A DNA stretch of 64,000 nt. Source: Candidatus Riflebacteria bacterium HGW-Riflebacteria-1 (GTDB lineage: Bacteria > Muiribacteriota > Ozemobacteria > Ozemobacterales > Ozemobacteraceae). Below, piece by piece: positions 52,386 to 61,086 of the stretch. A program made the translations under genes and the position numbers. Under the pieces are notes generated by a model. The model ran no database searches, was not told the origin of the DNA, and saw nothing but the letters and a program-made list of their open reading frames with translations. Position 1 is the first letter of the stretch. Each line of letters begins with the position of its first letter. The DNA lies in contig PGYB01000012.1 in assembly GCA_002839445.1 (NCBI GenBank), forward strand, positions 124,001-188,000, given 5' to 3'.

Positions 52386-52883
52386 ATGGGCTGGCTTTGG
52401 AACGAAACACACCATCTTTTCGACATTGACGACGGTAGTTTTCCTGAGATTTGCATCTGTGGCCTTTCTGCAGACCAGGTAAGCGCAGCCTATTCGTTTG
52501 TCCGAAAAATCGCTGATTATATCGTGGGTGGTCCGCGCTTTTTCAACTGCGAGGCTAACTGCGAAATGGGCCTCGATGAAGTTGACAACCCGGCCCGACT
52601 GGTCTGCGAAAAAAAGGCTAACCCGTTCCACTTTATGGCGCGCAGCCTCAGATTCGCCGATGGGCGCGTGCATGAACTCGGCATTTTTATACTCGACAAC
52701 GCGGTCGCGCTCGACTATGAAAAAGGCCCGATCTGGGGTGAACGCGAAATCGAAACCCTGCTGCAGATCATTTTGCGCATCAGAAGTGGCAACCCGCAAG
52801 GCTTTCTGCGCTTTGAAGAAACCGTCAAAGACTGCGACCGCCAGACGATAGAGAGCGCCATCAACCGCCTCGCCGCAACGTAG
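52386..52883 (+). CDS. Protein of unknown function
   Basis: A 165-residue soluble protein: MGWLWNETHHLFDIDDGSFPEICICGL, VGGPRFFNCEANCEMGLDEV, GRVHELGIFILDNAVALDYEKG and a C-terminal helix ETVKDCDRQTIESAINRL. It has six cysteines, two of them in CICGL and CEANC. I do not recognise a family. It lies 32 bases after the NTPase on the same strand and is probably the last gene of the ferredoxin operon. The ribosome site is weak. Confidence 0.65.
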   Translation: MGWLWNETHHLFDIDDGSFPEICICGLSADQVSAAYSFVRKIADYIVGGPRFFNCEANCEMGLDEVDNPARLVCEKKANPFHFMARSLRFADGRVHELGIFILDNAVALDYEKGPIWGEREIETLLQIILRIRSGNPQGFLRFEETVKDCDRQTIESAINRLAAT

Positions 52884-52973
52884 TCAGAGCACAACCGCGC
52901 GAGAACTCGAAACAAATGCCCGCCTTGCAGACATCGTTTCTGTTAGCCTGTGCAATCGAACCTAGACAGAGAC

Positions 52974-53615
52974 TCAGCAATTATCGAGGGCGGCTTGAAA
53001 ACGCTCGAAAAACCTGGCGACGTGCAGGCCGTCGGCGAGGCCGTGGTGAACCTGCAAGGCTACCGGCATAAGCTTTTCGTTGCCCTGCTCGCTGGCTTTG
53101 CCAAAAATAAACTTGGGAATCCCGCCGTCTTTGAGATTTCGGGCAAAAGTCAAAGCTGAAAACTTGAGCCAGGGCAGACTCGAAAAGAAAACCTGATCAT
53201 GGCGCAGATCGTTTTCGAGACACATACCGCTGCGCGCCTTTACCAGCTCGATCTGTTCACGGGCATTCGCGGCAAATTCCTTAAAATCGGCGATGTATTC
53301 GATAAAACAGCAGCCAAAGGTTTCATCGGCACGCATAATAGTTGCAGAAGCATGTAGCGGGCCGTAGCAGCAGACTTCGTCGTCGACAAGGCGATAACCG
53401 AGTTCCGGCGTGGCGTTTGTCGCCTGTAGAGCGGCATGCAGACAGAGCAGAAAAAATGAAGATTTTCTGCTTCTGGCAGCCTGGGCGGCGACAGTGCAAT
53501 TGACATCGATGACCAGGCCCCAGGATGGGTCATCGAGGGCACTGAAATGTTCAAAGTGCTCGCGGCGTTTCCAGGTTGTGACGTCTATCTTATTTAAAAG
53601 TCCAGTGTTATTCAT
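52974..53615 (-). CDS. Chloramphenicol acetyltransferase-like acyltransferase
   Basis: A 213-residue protein with the CAT fold: TTWKRREHFEHFSALDDPSWGLVIDV at the start, RLVDDEVCCYGPLHASATIMR, then the catalytic VHHGLADGLHVARF (HHxxxDG) near the C terminus. The catalytic His and the structural Asp are intact. Type A CATs are of this length. Whether it inactivates chloramphenicol or acylates another substrate cannot be told; chromosomal CAT-like genes often have other roles. It is a lone minus-strand gene, with the region upstream carrying a family A repeat. Confidence 0.85.
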   Translation of the reverse strand: MNNTGLLNKIDVTTWKRREHFEHFSALDDPSWGLVIDVNCTVAAQAARSRKSSFFLLCLHAALQATNATPELGYRLVDDEVCCYGPLHASATIMRADETFGCCFIEYIADFKEFAANAREQIELVKARSGMCLENDLRHDQVFFSSLPWLKFSALTFARNLKDGGIPKFIFGKASEQGNEKLMPVALQVHHGLADGLHVARFFERFQAALDNC

Positions 53616-53695
53616 GTACAGACCCCTGAGAGATTTACCAAAGAATAGCAGAAAGGCCGGTAAAGAACAAATGCGTCTTATAGCGTTCAGTTAAT

Positions 53696-53905
53696 AATCC
53701 ATTTGCCTATTCATGGGGACTTTACGAGATATTTCGTTGGGACTATTTTTCGGACAAGCGAATCATGATAATCATACTGGCTCTTTTAAAGAGTTATCCG
53801 CAGATTAAAGGATTATCGCAGATTATTCAGAAGTTATTTTATTTACTTTTTTTATTTGCCCTTTTTTTGCACTTAATCCCAAAACCATCTGCGCCAATCA
53901 CCCGG
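53696..53905 (+). repeat. Dispersed intergenic element (family A), copy 3, longest
   Basis: The first 130 bases match copy 2. The stretch AACCATCTGCGCCAATCACC at 53883-53902 matches copy 1 (ACCATCTGCGCCTATCACC). Together the three copies define an element of about 210 bases whose middle is lost in copy 1. Confidence 0.88.
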
Positions 53906-54036
53906 TCACCTCGCCCCGGGGAGCCCAAGTATCACCCACATCCTGTAGGCGACTGCGGAAAAATGCATAGCAGAGTAAAAAGAAACACCTCTAGAACCCA
54001 CTTCAGTAATCAAATGGATTTGCGGGTGTAACAAGC

Positions 54037-54064
54037 TTGAAAAAAAGTACAGTACTGATATACT
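54037..54064 (+). promoter_or_regulatory. Promoter of the first paired membrane-protein gene
   Basis: TTGAAA (54037-54042), 16-base spacer containing the palindrome AGTACAGTACT, TATACT (54059-54064), 38 bases before the ATG. Confidence 0.6.
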
Positions 54065-54102
54065 TACCCTGTGGATCAATTTTCAGTTAAATAGAGAAAA
54101 AT

Positions 54103-54699
54103 ATGGAAAACAACGGGAAAAGAAGTAGCTTCGGCTTCAGTGTCAAGCCCGATCTCAGAGAATATAACAAAAAAGAACCTGAGCCCGTAGCCAAAGAGGA
54201 GAAAGAGAACAATGCCGAACACGGCGAGAAGGTCACCGACCTGCTCAAAGATGCTACAGTCGGGCTGGCTCTCTCAACCCGCGACCTGATACTTTACGTC
54301 TTTCTCTGGTATGTCTGCTATCCGGCGCTGATGTTCACGACCTTTTACATGGCTGAGCGCTATCTGCGCATAAAACTTGATCAATTTACGCCCATCACGG
54401 CGTTGAACGCTTTTATTACCATCTGCACCGGCACCTATTTTGCATATTACCTGCTTGCATCCTTCATCAACGAGCCGGCTGAACCTGCAGCCTATCTCGA
54501 TGAAAAGCCATTTTTCTACCAGCGCATTGCCTGGTATGCAGGGTTAATGAGCTTTGTGCTTTACATGTCAGACCTGCTGAATCTTGACACTCTGCAGAAT
54601 CCTGAAGTAATAAGACTTTTTACGATTTTTTACCTGCTCTATCTGTCTGCTGTAACAGTATTCAGGCACTTTAACGGTCAGGTCAGCAAACGCCGTTAA
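54103..54699 (+). CDS. Four-helix membrane protein of unknown function, paralogue 1
   Basis: A 198-residue protein. A polar Lys/Glu-rich N terminus (about 1-60) is followed by four hydrophobic segments: LILYVFLWYVCYPALMFTTFYM, ALNAFITICTGTYFAYYLLASF, IAWYAGLMSFVLYMSDLLNLD and LFTIFYLLYLSAVTVF. Marked motifs are LWYVCYP, YFAYYLLASF and YMSDLLNLDTLQNPE. It is clearly related to the next gene. I do not know the family. Confidence 0.78.
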   Translation: MENNGKRSSFGFSVKPDLREYNKKEPEPVAKEEKENNAEHGEKVTDLLKDATVGLALSTRDLILYVFLWYVCYPALMFTTFYMAERYLRIKLDQFTPITALNAFITICTGTYFAYYLLASFINEPAEPAAYLDEKPFFYQRIAWYAGLMSFVLYMSDLLNLDTLQNPEVIRLFTIFYLLYLSAVTVFRHFNGQVSKRR

Positions 54700-54802
54700 A
54701 AATCAGCCCTTAAGAAAATTTGCAAAACTGCCGATGTACATAGTAGCTCAGCACTTAATTTGACCTGCGTCAGCTGAGACACTTAATACAGGTGGTGTAA
54801 TC

Positions 54803-55432
54803 ATGTCTGTTACACTTGAATCAGCCCTGGACAATTCTGAAAACAATGAGCAGTTTGGCCTGAATCTTGAAATGGCTTCTGAAACAGCTAACCATCCTGG
54901 TTATCGAACCGTATTCGGGAAACCTGAAGCGAGAAAAAAGGTTGCCAGAAAAGCGCAGGGCGTCTCAGACGTTACCCTGGTTAAACTTGCAACTGTCGGC
55001 TTCGTTGAAGGTATCTGGAGTCTGTTCCTCTATCTGAACCTGTGGTATGTCATTTACCCGACACTGCTGTTTTCTTCGGTCTTTATGAGCCAGATCCTGC
55101 TCAAACCCGATCTCGCGACCCTGACGCCCATTCGCCTCGTTGGCGCGCTGGTCGCAGGGTGTGCCGGCTTGTATTATGCCTATTATCTGCTCGCCACCTT
55201 CATTTTCGAGAACAGCGACCCGGTTATGTATGCCGACGAACGCCCGCATTTTCTGCTGAGAATCTGCATGTATGCCATGGTGATGTGGGTTGTGCTTTAC
55301 AGCTCTGACCTGCTCAACATGAACACTCTTTTCAACCCTGAAATTCAGAAGCTGTTCTTCAGCTTTTACCTGCTGTATGTGCTGGCAGCAAACTATCTCA
55401 GATATATGAGCAACAAATTAACTTTCCGCTAA
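54803..55432 (+). CDS. Four-helix membrane protein of unknown function, paralogue 2
   Basis: A 209-residue protein with the same layout as the gene before it: polar N terminus, then LWYVIYP, YYAYYLLATFIFEN, YSSDLLNMNTLFNPE and LFFSFYLLYVLAANYLRY. A hand alignment of the hydrophobic part shows roughly 35-40 percent identity, so this is an old tandem duplication. A possible promoter, TTGACC-N18-TAATAC (54760-54789), lies directly before the start, hinting at separate control. It ends just before a bidirectional terminator. Confidence 0.78.
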   Translation: MSVTLESALDNSENNEQFGLNLEMASETANHPGYRTVFGKPEARKKVARKAQGVSDVTLVKLATVGFVEGIWSLFLYLNLWYVIYPTLLFSSVFMSQILLKPDLATLTPIRLVGALVAGCAGLYYAYYLLATFIFENSDPVMYADERPHFLLRICMYAMVMWVVLYSSDLLNMNTLFNPEIQKLFFSFYLLYVLAANYLRYMSNKLTFR

Positions 55433-55445
55433 CCTGCTGATAAAA

Positions 55446-55486
55446 AGACCGGGCCTGCGAATTGGTGCAGACCCGGTCTTTTTTTC
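55446..55486. terminator. Bidirectional intrinsic terminator between convergent genes
   Basis: Arms AGACCGGG and CCCGGTCT plus inner CTGC/GCAG, loop of 8 bases, TTTTTTT on the plus side and an A run on the other (T run for minus transcripts). It serves both paralogue 2 and ettA. Confidence 0.9.
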
Positions 55487-55499
55487 GCCAGAACCTTCT

Positions 55500-57173
55500 T
55501 CAGAGCGCAAAGCGGCGAAAACGGGCACGACGCCCATCATTGGCCGCAGCGCCGAGTTTTTTGAGATACATGCTTTCGTAATCTTCAAAGTTGCCTTCGA
55601 ACCAGCTGACTTTGGCATTGCCTTCAAAAACCAGCAGATGCGTGCAGATGCGGTTGAGGAAAAAGCGGTCATGGCTGATTACCAGTGCGCAGCCCGCAAA
55701 GTCGCAGATTGCATCTTCAAGCAGACGCAGCGTGCCAACATCGAGATCATTGGTCGGTTCATCCAGCATCAGCAAGTTTCCGCCAGATTTAACAATTTTG
55801 GCCAGGTGCAGTCGGTTGCGTTCACCACCAGAGAGATTACCAACCAGCTTCTGCTGATCAGAACCCTTAAAACCAAAACGGCCGCAGTAAGCGCGTGATG
55901 GAATTTTTGTCTTGCCGAACTGCACTTCGTCAAGACCTTCGCTGATTTCATCAAACACCGTGCTGTCTCCCTTAAGGCTGTCTCTATGCTGATCGACCCA
56001 GGCCAGCTTAACGGTCGGGCCGACAGTGATCTCGCCGCTGTCAGGCTTTTCAGTGCCGGCGATCATGCGAAACATCGTGGTCTTGCCGGCGCCGTTCGGC
56101 CCGATAATGCCGACCACCGCGCCGCGCGGCAGTGAAAAGCTCGTTTCGGCAAGCAGCTTGTTGCCGTCATAACCTTTGTTGACGCCCTTAAAATCGACAA
56201 CCAGGTCGCCAAGGTGTTCAGCCGGTGCAATCTGAATAACGGTTTCATCACCGCGTTCAGAGCTGGCCTCGCGCGACACGAGATTCTCAAAATGCGCGAT
56301 ACGTTCGCGATGCAGTTCGCGACGATCGCCGGTATTCATGCGTATCCATTTGAGTTCGCGTTCGAGAGAGCGGCGACGCGCTGACTCTTTCTTTTCAGAG
56401 GCGGCGAGAAGCTCAAGTTTCTGGGCCAGCCACGAGCTGTAATTACCTTCAAACGGAATCCCATAGCCGTCTTCGAGTTCGAGAATCCATTTGGTTATAT
56501 TGTCGAGGAAATAGCGATCATGAGTAGAAATGATGACAGTTCCCGGGTAGTCTTTGAGATAGTTTTCGAGCCAGGCGACAGTCTGTGCGTCGAGATGGTT
56601 GGTGGGTTCGTCGAGCAGCAGCAGGTCTGGCTGTTCAAGCAAGGCGCGGCAGAGAGCGACGCGGCGCTTTTCCCCGCCAGAAAGGCTGTCAACCAGCATA
56701 TCGTCAGGCGGCAGAACCAGGGCGTTAGCCGCAACACTGAGACGGGTATCGAGTTCCCAGCCGCCGCAGGCGTCGATCTTGTCCTGGAGCTCGGCCATCT
56801 TTTCCATGGCTTTGTCCATGGCGTCGGGGTCCATGTCGCCCATCGCCGTCGAGATATCTTCGTATTCTTTGATCAGCGCGAGTGTGCTGGCAAAGGCCGC
56901 CTCGATGTTGGCGCGCACCGTCTTGCCGTTTTCGAGCTGCGGTTCCTGCGGCACAAAGCCGACGCGAAACCCGCGACACAGCTCGGCCTGGCCGCGGAAT
57001 TCCTTGTCGATGCCGGCCATGATGCGCAGAACCGTGCTCTTGCCGGCGCCATTGGCGCCGACAATACCGATTTTAGCACCGGGATAAAAGCACAGGTTGA
57101 TATCTTTGAGAACATGGCGGGTGCCATAGAACTTGTTGAGCCCGAGCATGGTAAAAATGTATTTTTCAGCCAT
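55500..57173 (-). CDS. ettA: ABC-F translational throttle ATPase EttA
   Basis: A 557-residue protein, the usual EttA length. Cassette 1 has GIVGANGAGKSTVLRIMAG, DSLSGGEKRRVALCRALL and LLLDEPTNHLDAQ. The arm and linker follow with LELEDGYGIPFEGNYSSWLAQK and LKWIRMNTGDRRELHRERI. Cassette 2 has GIIGPNGAGKTTMFRM, NLSGGERNRLHLAK and LMLDEPTNDLDVGT. It gates the ribosome at the first peptide bond according to energy charge. GAGGG lies before the ATG. It is last in the minus-strand run from 63.5 kb but 67 bases from the VIT/vWA gene, so co-transcription is uncertain. Confidence 0.93.
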   Translation of the reverse strand: MAEKYIFTMLGLNKFYGTRHVLKDINLCFYPGAKIGIVGANGAGKSTVLRIMAGIDKEFRGQAELCRGFRVGFVPQEPQLENGKTVRANIEAAFASTLALIKEYEDISTAMGDMDPDAMDKAMEKMAELQDKIDACGGWELDTRLSVAANALVLPPDDMLVDSLSGGEKRRVALCRALLEQPDLLLLDEPTNHLDAQTVAWLENYLKDYPGTVIISTHDRYFLDNITKWILELEDGYGIPFEGNYSSWLAQKLELLAASEKKESARRRSLERELKWIRMNTGDRRELHRERIAHFENLVSREASSERGDETVIQIAPAEHLGDLVVDFKGVNKGYDGNKLLAETSFSLPRGAVVGIIGPNGAGKTTMFRMIAGTEKPDSGEITVGPTVKLAWVDQHRDSLKGDSTVFDEISEGLDEVQFGKTKIPSRAYCGRFGFKGSDQQKLVGNLSGGERNRLHLAKIVKSGGNLLMLDEPTNDLDVGTLRLLEDAICDFAGCALVISHDRFFLNRICTHLLVFEGNAKVSWFEGNFEDYESMYLKKLGAAANDGRRARFRRFAL

Positions 57174-57239
57174 AAGCCCTCTTTCATGAGTTGATTTTAC
57201 GGGCTGATTCTACCTGAAAACCATGCCGGCGACAAGCGG

Positions 57240-60182
57240 TTAAAACTCGATATCGGCGACCGTGAAGGTCTCCTTGTTTTCGGTGAGACGCAAGGTCACT
57301 GAGCGGCGCTTTTCGTTCTCGCGGCCGAAGTTGGTGAAGAGGTCAACCTGCAGAGTGACTGCCCCGGCGATTTTCTGCGAACGACTGCCGTAGAAGTTGG
57401 TTTTAATCTCGTAAGTACCATGGCGGGCATGCCTGATCATGTATTCTTCGGGGCCATAGCCCTGAGTAAAGTCACGCGAAACCAGACCGCCAATCTGGGT
57501 GCGAGGATTACTGTAAAAAGCCTTCTCGCCGCTCGGTTCCATTACCCAGAGATCCATGTCGGTCAGATCGGCATCCCAGGTCATGACAATGCGCAGATCG
57601 ACGTCAATCGGCTTCATCAGGCGTTCATCGACCTTGTAATCTTTGATGCCATTGCGCTTGCCCTGAACGATCAGGTTATTCATCTCTTCGAGCGCAATAA
57701 CTTCGATTTCGGGGAAACGGCCGTCCCACTGTTTGAGCACCACTTCGTAGAGCAGCTCGACCGCGCGCTGATACTCGCCGATACGGCCCAATACCAGAGC
57801 AAGATCGCGATAAGACTGTGGTTCTTCTTTGCGCATTTCAAGCACTTCTTCAAAGATTGCCGCGCTGATAGCGAGTTCATCAATCTGCGACAAGCGATGC
57901 GCGAGAATTCTCATCAGTGCCGGGTTTTCGAGTTCAAGCTCGGCAATGTTCGAGAGAACCTGCAGGGCGGTGTCCTGCATCTTGAGGGCAATAAACACGT
58001 CGGCGCAGTCGAGATAAAACGCCGGCGACATCAGGTATTCCGCTTTTTCTTCGAGATACGCTGAATAAGGCTCTTTTGCCGCCTTAATTTTTTTAACGTA
58101 AGGTGTATCGGGCTCCCATGGCTTGATGGCAACGCCGGGATTAACAGGCTTTGACACGCTTCCAGGTTTACCGGAAGCCTCCATCGATTTCGACATTTCC
58201 ATGGCGCCGCTAAGCCTTGAAGGCGCTGACACCTCACGCATTTCCTGCTGCGGCATTACTCCTCCATCATCTTGCGGGCTTTCAGAAAAGCTGTCTGACA
58301 TGGACTCCGGCGCAGGCGCACCAAGACTATCCATGTCGCGCGAGCGCGAAGATGAGCCAGGAGCCATCACATCGCCCTTCTTGTCGAATTTTTGCACTTC
58401 AACCTTGCTGAAGTCTGTGTCCCACCATTTCAGGCGCGCGGTCCACATGCCAATGATGCTTTCGAGCTTGCCATCACGGGTTTTTGCCAGATCAGCAGCT
58501 TCTTTTTCGAGCACATCAAAATACTGTTTGCGCCACTCAGGCTTTGAAGCCGGCGGCACCACGCGATGTTCGAGATATTGTTCGATTCTTTCGAGCACCA
58601 GCAGCGATGTGAATTCGTTGGCAATGCTGTGTTTTTTGCTCAACGCCACGATTTCGCTGCGGTTTTTATCTTTTTGCGCGAGAAGCTCATCAATCTTGCG
58701 CCCGGCCCAGAATTTACGCAAAAATTCACCAGAAACCGCAGCGCTCTTTTTAACACTGAACTGGCGATCGATCTTATCGGTATTGTGACCGCCAAACTGC
58801 AGCAGCAACTCAGCTTCGTCGCTTTCAAGAACACCGGCAAGCATAAAGCGTGGGTGAACAGGCACCACGCCGGCCGGGAAAATTTCGACGAGCCCGGCGC
58901 CCGCCTTGCGGCTGACCAGCCCGAAGAACTCTGCTCCAACGAGCTTTACCGCGCGTTCGAGCTCGACATTTTTCAAATTGATCATGGTTCCACCGCTTTT
59001 GCGGCAGACGGTCTGCAAAAAACCATAGTCAGCGCCGTCGGCGCTACACACCGCGTATACCGGGGCATTAAGCTCAGGCATGGCAGCACGACCAAATGTA
59101 TTAAGCCCGTCAGACAGGAGCAGATAAAAATCAGGTTTTTTAAGCTCTGCACCGAGACCGGCAAAAGAAGTGCCGCCATCAAAACGCACACTGTCAATGT
59201 GATTGAGCAGAGCAGCTGACTCACCGCGCTGCAGCGCGAAAGAAACGGCTTTGCCCGGCTTGTTTCTGAATTCAACAAATTCGACCGCGAACTTACCAGC
59301 AACCCGGTCAGAAGCAAAAAGTGAGTTCAAGAATTTCTTCTCGAGTTCGAGATCGCGCTTTGCTGCCGAGCCAGAAGCATCGTAGAGCACGACAACACGT
59401 GCGGCTTCTTTGGCTGCCGTAGCGCTGCGATTGGCAACAACGCCCTGAACGCTGAAATAAACCTGCCCGTCGGCAGACTGTTCGACAAACACTGCGCCAG
59501 CCTCGGGCAGCGGAACATCGACCGACAGCTCGGCCTTGATTTCCTGCTTATTAACGGTCAACTCGCTGAACCAGCCGGATTTAACCCTGGCGAACTCAGA
59601 CGGCTGCAGGCCCTGTATGGTTATTGCGGGTTTGTTATCACTGCTCAAAACGTCGACGCGCAGATTAAAGCGGTCGGTGGCCTTGCTGAGCTGCAATGGC
59701 ACACGATAACGCGCGCTGGCATCATCTATCGCCAGCTCGGTAAGATAGGTCACCTGAACGGTTCTGCTGCTGCGTGGACTGAGTGGGTAAACCCTGGTTT
59801 TGAAATTGTTGCCCTTAACCTTTTCGACTAGCCCCGGGTCAACGCCTTTGCGCACTTCAGTCTCAAAAATTTCGCGCGCTTTCTGTTTTTCGACGGCAAC
59901 GCCTTCGACGAGATCGCCGTTAACATCGAGAGCATACCCGGAAACAATCGCTCCTTCGGGCATGGGAAACTCAAGCTCTCCCTCAAGAACCCGTGAATTC
60001 GGGTTATAAAACTTCATCGTCATAGTGGTCTCAGCGAGATGACCGAATACGCGCACGTGCATGGCGAGGTCAGCAAGCCGAACCGGCTCTTCGCCAGATT
60101 TTTCGACAATCATCAGGGGAACCTGAGCAGGCAGGGCTGCCGCAAAAGCAATAAAGAAAAGGATCAACAGATATTTTCGCAT
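57240..60182 (-). CDS. Exported VIT-vWA-TPR-DUF2135 protein
   Basis: A 980-residue protein with a signal peptide (about 1-19, ending LPAQ). VIT domain (about 20-150): MTMKFYNPNSRVLEGELEFPMPEGAIVSGYALDVNG (positions 59910-60020). Von Willebrand A domain with the MIDAS start VVLYDASGSAA near 265. A low-complexity Ser/Pro/Met segment lies near 640-700. TPR-like helices run about 730-850, with AISAAIFEEVLEMRKEEPQSYRDLALVLGRIGEY (positions 57780-57870). A C-terminal DUF2135 region has MTWDADLTDMDLWVMEPSGEKAFYSNP. Probably periplasmic or surface-exposed and metal-dependent in ligand binding. AGAGGGG precedes the ATG. Confidence 0.85.
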   Translation of the reverse strand: MRKYLLILFFIAFAAALPAQVPLMIVEKSGEEPVRLADLAMHVRVFGHLAETTMTMKFYNPNSRVLEGELEFPMPEGAIVSGYALDVNGDLVEGVAVEKQKAREIFETEVRKGVDPGLVEKVKGNNFKTRVYPLSPRSSRTVQVTYLTELAIDDASARYRVPLQLSKATDRFNLRVDVLSSDNKPAITIQGLQPSEFARVKSGWFSELTVNKQEIKAELSVDVPLPEAGAVFVEQSADGQVYFSVQGVVANRSATAAKEAARVVVLYDASGSAAKRDLELEKKFLNSLFASDRVAGKFAVEFVEFRNKPGKAVSFALQRGESAALLNHIDSVRFDGGTSFAGLGAELKKPDFYLLLSDGLNTFGRAAMPELNAPVYAVCSADGADYGFLQTVCRKSGGTMINLKNVELERAVKLVGAEFFGLVSRKAGAGLVEIFPAGVVPVHPRFMLAGVLESDEAELLLQFGGHNTDKIDRQFSVKKSAAVSGEFLRKFWAGRKIDELLAQKDKNRSEIVALSKKHSIANEFTSLLVLERIEQYLEHRVVPPASKPEWRKQYFDVLEKEAADLAKTRDGKLESIIGMWTARLKWWDTDFSKVEVQKFDKKGDVMAPGSSSRSRDMDSLGAPAPESMSDSFSESPQDDGGVMPQQEMREVSAPSRLSGAMEMSKSMEASGKPGSVSKPVNPGVAIKPWEPDTPYVKKIKAAKEPYSAYLEEKAEYLMSPAFYLDCADVFIALKMQDTALQVLSNIAELELENPALMRILAHRLSQIDELAISAAIFEEVLEMRKEEPQSYRDLALVLGRIGEYQRAVELLYEVVLKQWDGRFPEIEVIALEEMNNLIVQGKRNGIKDYKVDERLMKPIDVDLRIVMTWDADLTDMDLWVMEPSGEKAFYSNPRTQIGGLVSRDFTQGYGPEEYMIRHARHGTYEIKTNFYGSRSQKIAGAVTLQVDLFTNFGRENEKRRSVTLRLTENKETFTVADIEF

Positions 60183-60266
60183 ATTTACCCCTCTTGTATC
60201 TGAAACTGGTTCGTTCGATCTTCTTTAATAACGCTGGCAAAGGCCAGCGGATTTACCAAAATAAAA

Positions 60267-60824
60267 TCAGCTGTCAGCCTTTATCAACAAGTCCGTTACA
60301 TCATGGTTCGCGCCAAGAACATTCTCAAGCAGACTGATTCGATAGAAAGCCGCCAGCGAAAGCTGCTCTCCGGCGCTGCCCAGCATAAAAACCTGTTTGT
60401 GACGAAAGTGATAGAACAGAAAAAGCTGGCGGGTGCGTTCGTCTTTAAAACTCTTCATAAGCTCTGCGTAGGTCGCCAGAAGGCGATCGATGTTTTCCAT
60501 CTTTACCAGCACCGTTTTCTCGACAGCAAAGCTGTCATTTGCGGGATTCAGCGTGAAATTGCGTAACAGCTGGCCACGAAAACTCTCACCGTAGTGCTTA
60601 AAAAGAACGAGCGCTGCCAGGCCACGCAGAGCAGCATTTGAGCTGCGCATCGCAGATTCGATAAGGCGCAGCGCCCTGCCCTCGGGCTTGCGGTCGATAA
60701 AGACGGCGATGCTGTTAATCAGCTTAACTTCTTTATCGGTCAACGATATCGCTTCGGCGCGCACGCTGCAAAACATGCAGGCCAGCAGCAAAAGCGGCAA
60801 CACCAGTTTAATCAATTGTTTCAT
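60267..60824 (-). CDS. Small exported protein of unknown function
   Basis: A 185-residue protein with a signal peptide (about 1-23, ending SVRA). Helical repeats resembling HEAT-like pairs follow: RALRLIESAMRSSNAALRGLAALVLFKHYGES and ENIDRLLATYAELMKSFKDERTRQLFLFYHFR. No family is recognised. It overlaps the end of the broken DUF4258 frame by 17 bases and lies 84 bases before the VIT/vWA gene, so it belongs to the same run. Confidence 0.7.
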   Translation of the reverse strand: MKQLIKLVLPLLLLACMFCSVRAEAISLTDKEVKLINSIAVFIDRKPEGRALRLIESAMRSSNAALRGLAALVLFKHYGESFRGQLLRNFTLNPANDSFAVEKTVLVKMENIDRLLATYAELMKSFKDERTRQLFLFYHFRHKQVFMLGSAGEQLSLAAFYRISLLENVLGANHDVTDLLIKADS

Positions 60825-61083
60825 AGGGGTAGCATACCGTTATAACCTTGGGAATTTCGCTGTCTTTTACTACAACCTTTATAAAATCGCCATTAAAGCG
60901 CTCTCCGATAATCGCCAGCTTTTCGCCATCGCGTTCAGCCCAGCGTCCGGCGACGCGGCCATTGATCACCGCATCTTCAACCTACCTGATAAAGATATCT
61001 CTGGCGATCATCTGATCATACGCATGTCTGGTCATCTGATATTCGCCCGCTTTGACCAGCCGGGCAATTCTCCGCCGCCCCAT
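60808..61083 (-). pseudogene. DUF4258-family gene interrupted by an in-frame TAG
   Basis: The frame begins MGRRRIARLVKAGEYQMTRH with AYDQMIARDIFIR, reaches TAG at 60984-60982 (codon 34) and continues in the same frame. The continuation reads VEDAVINGRVAGRWAERDGE, KLAIIGERFNGDFIKVVV and KVITVCYPYE, ending at TAA 60810-60808. Joined, the 91 codons match the DUF4258 layout: HA--MI-RDI near the start, VE-AV--G in the middle, a final ITVCYP strand. A single base change (from GAG, AAG or CAG) would explain the stop. TAG is used as a real stop by the gene just upstream, so reassignment is unlikely. It starts 3 bases after that gene. Confidence 0.8.
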
Positions 61084-61086
61084 TGT

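Larger units (their letters stand above)
53616..54102. other. 487-bp divergent gap with the longest family A repeat
   Basis: No gene is seen. It holds the family A element (53696-53905) and a promoter (54037-54064). Confidence 0.55.

Noticed and set aside
52974..53615. Acquired antibiotic-resistance cassette
   Set aside because: The CAT-like gene has no integron, transposase or terminal repeat around it, so an acquired resistance role is not supported.
60808..61083. TAG as a recoded sense codon in this organism
   Set aside because: The gene directly upstream ends with TAG followed 3 bases later by a new start, so TAG acts as a normal stop here.
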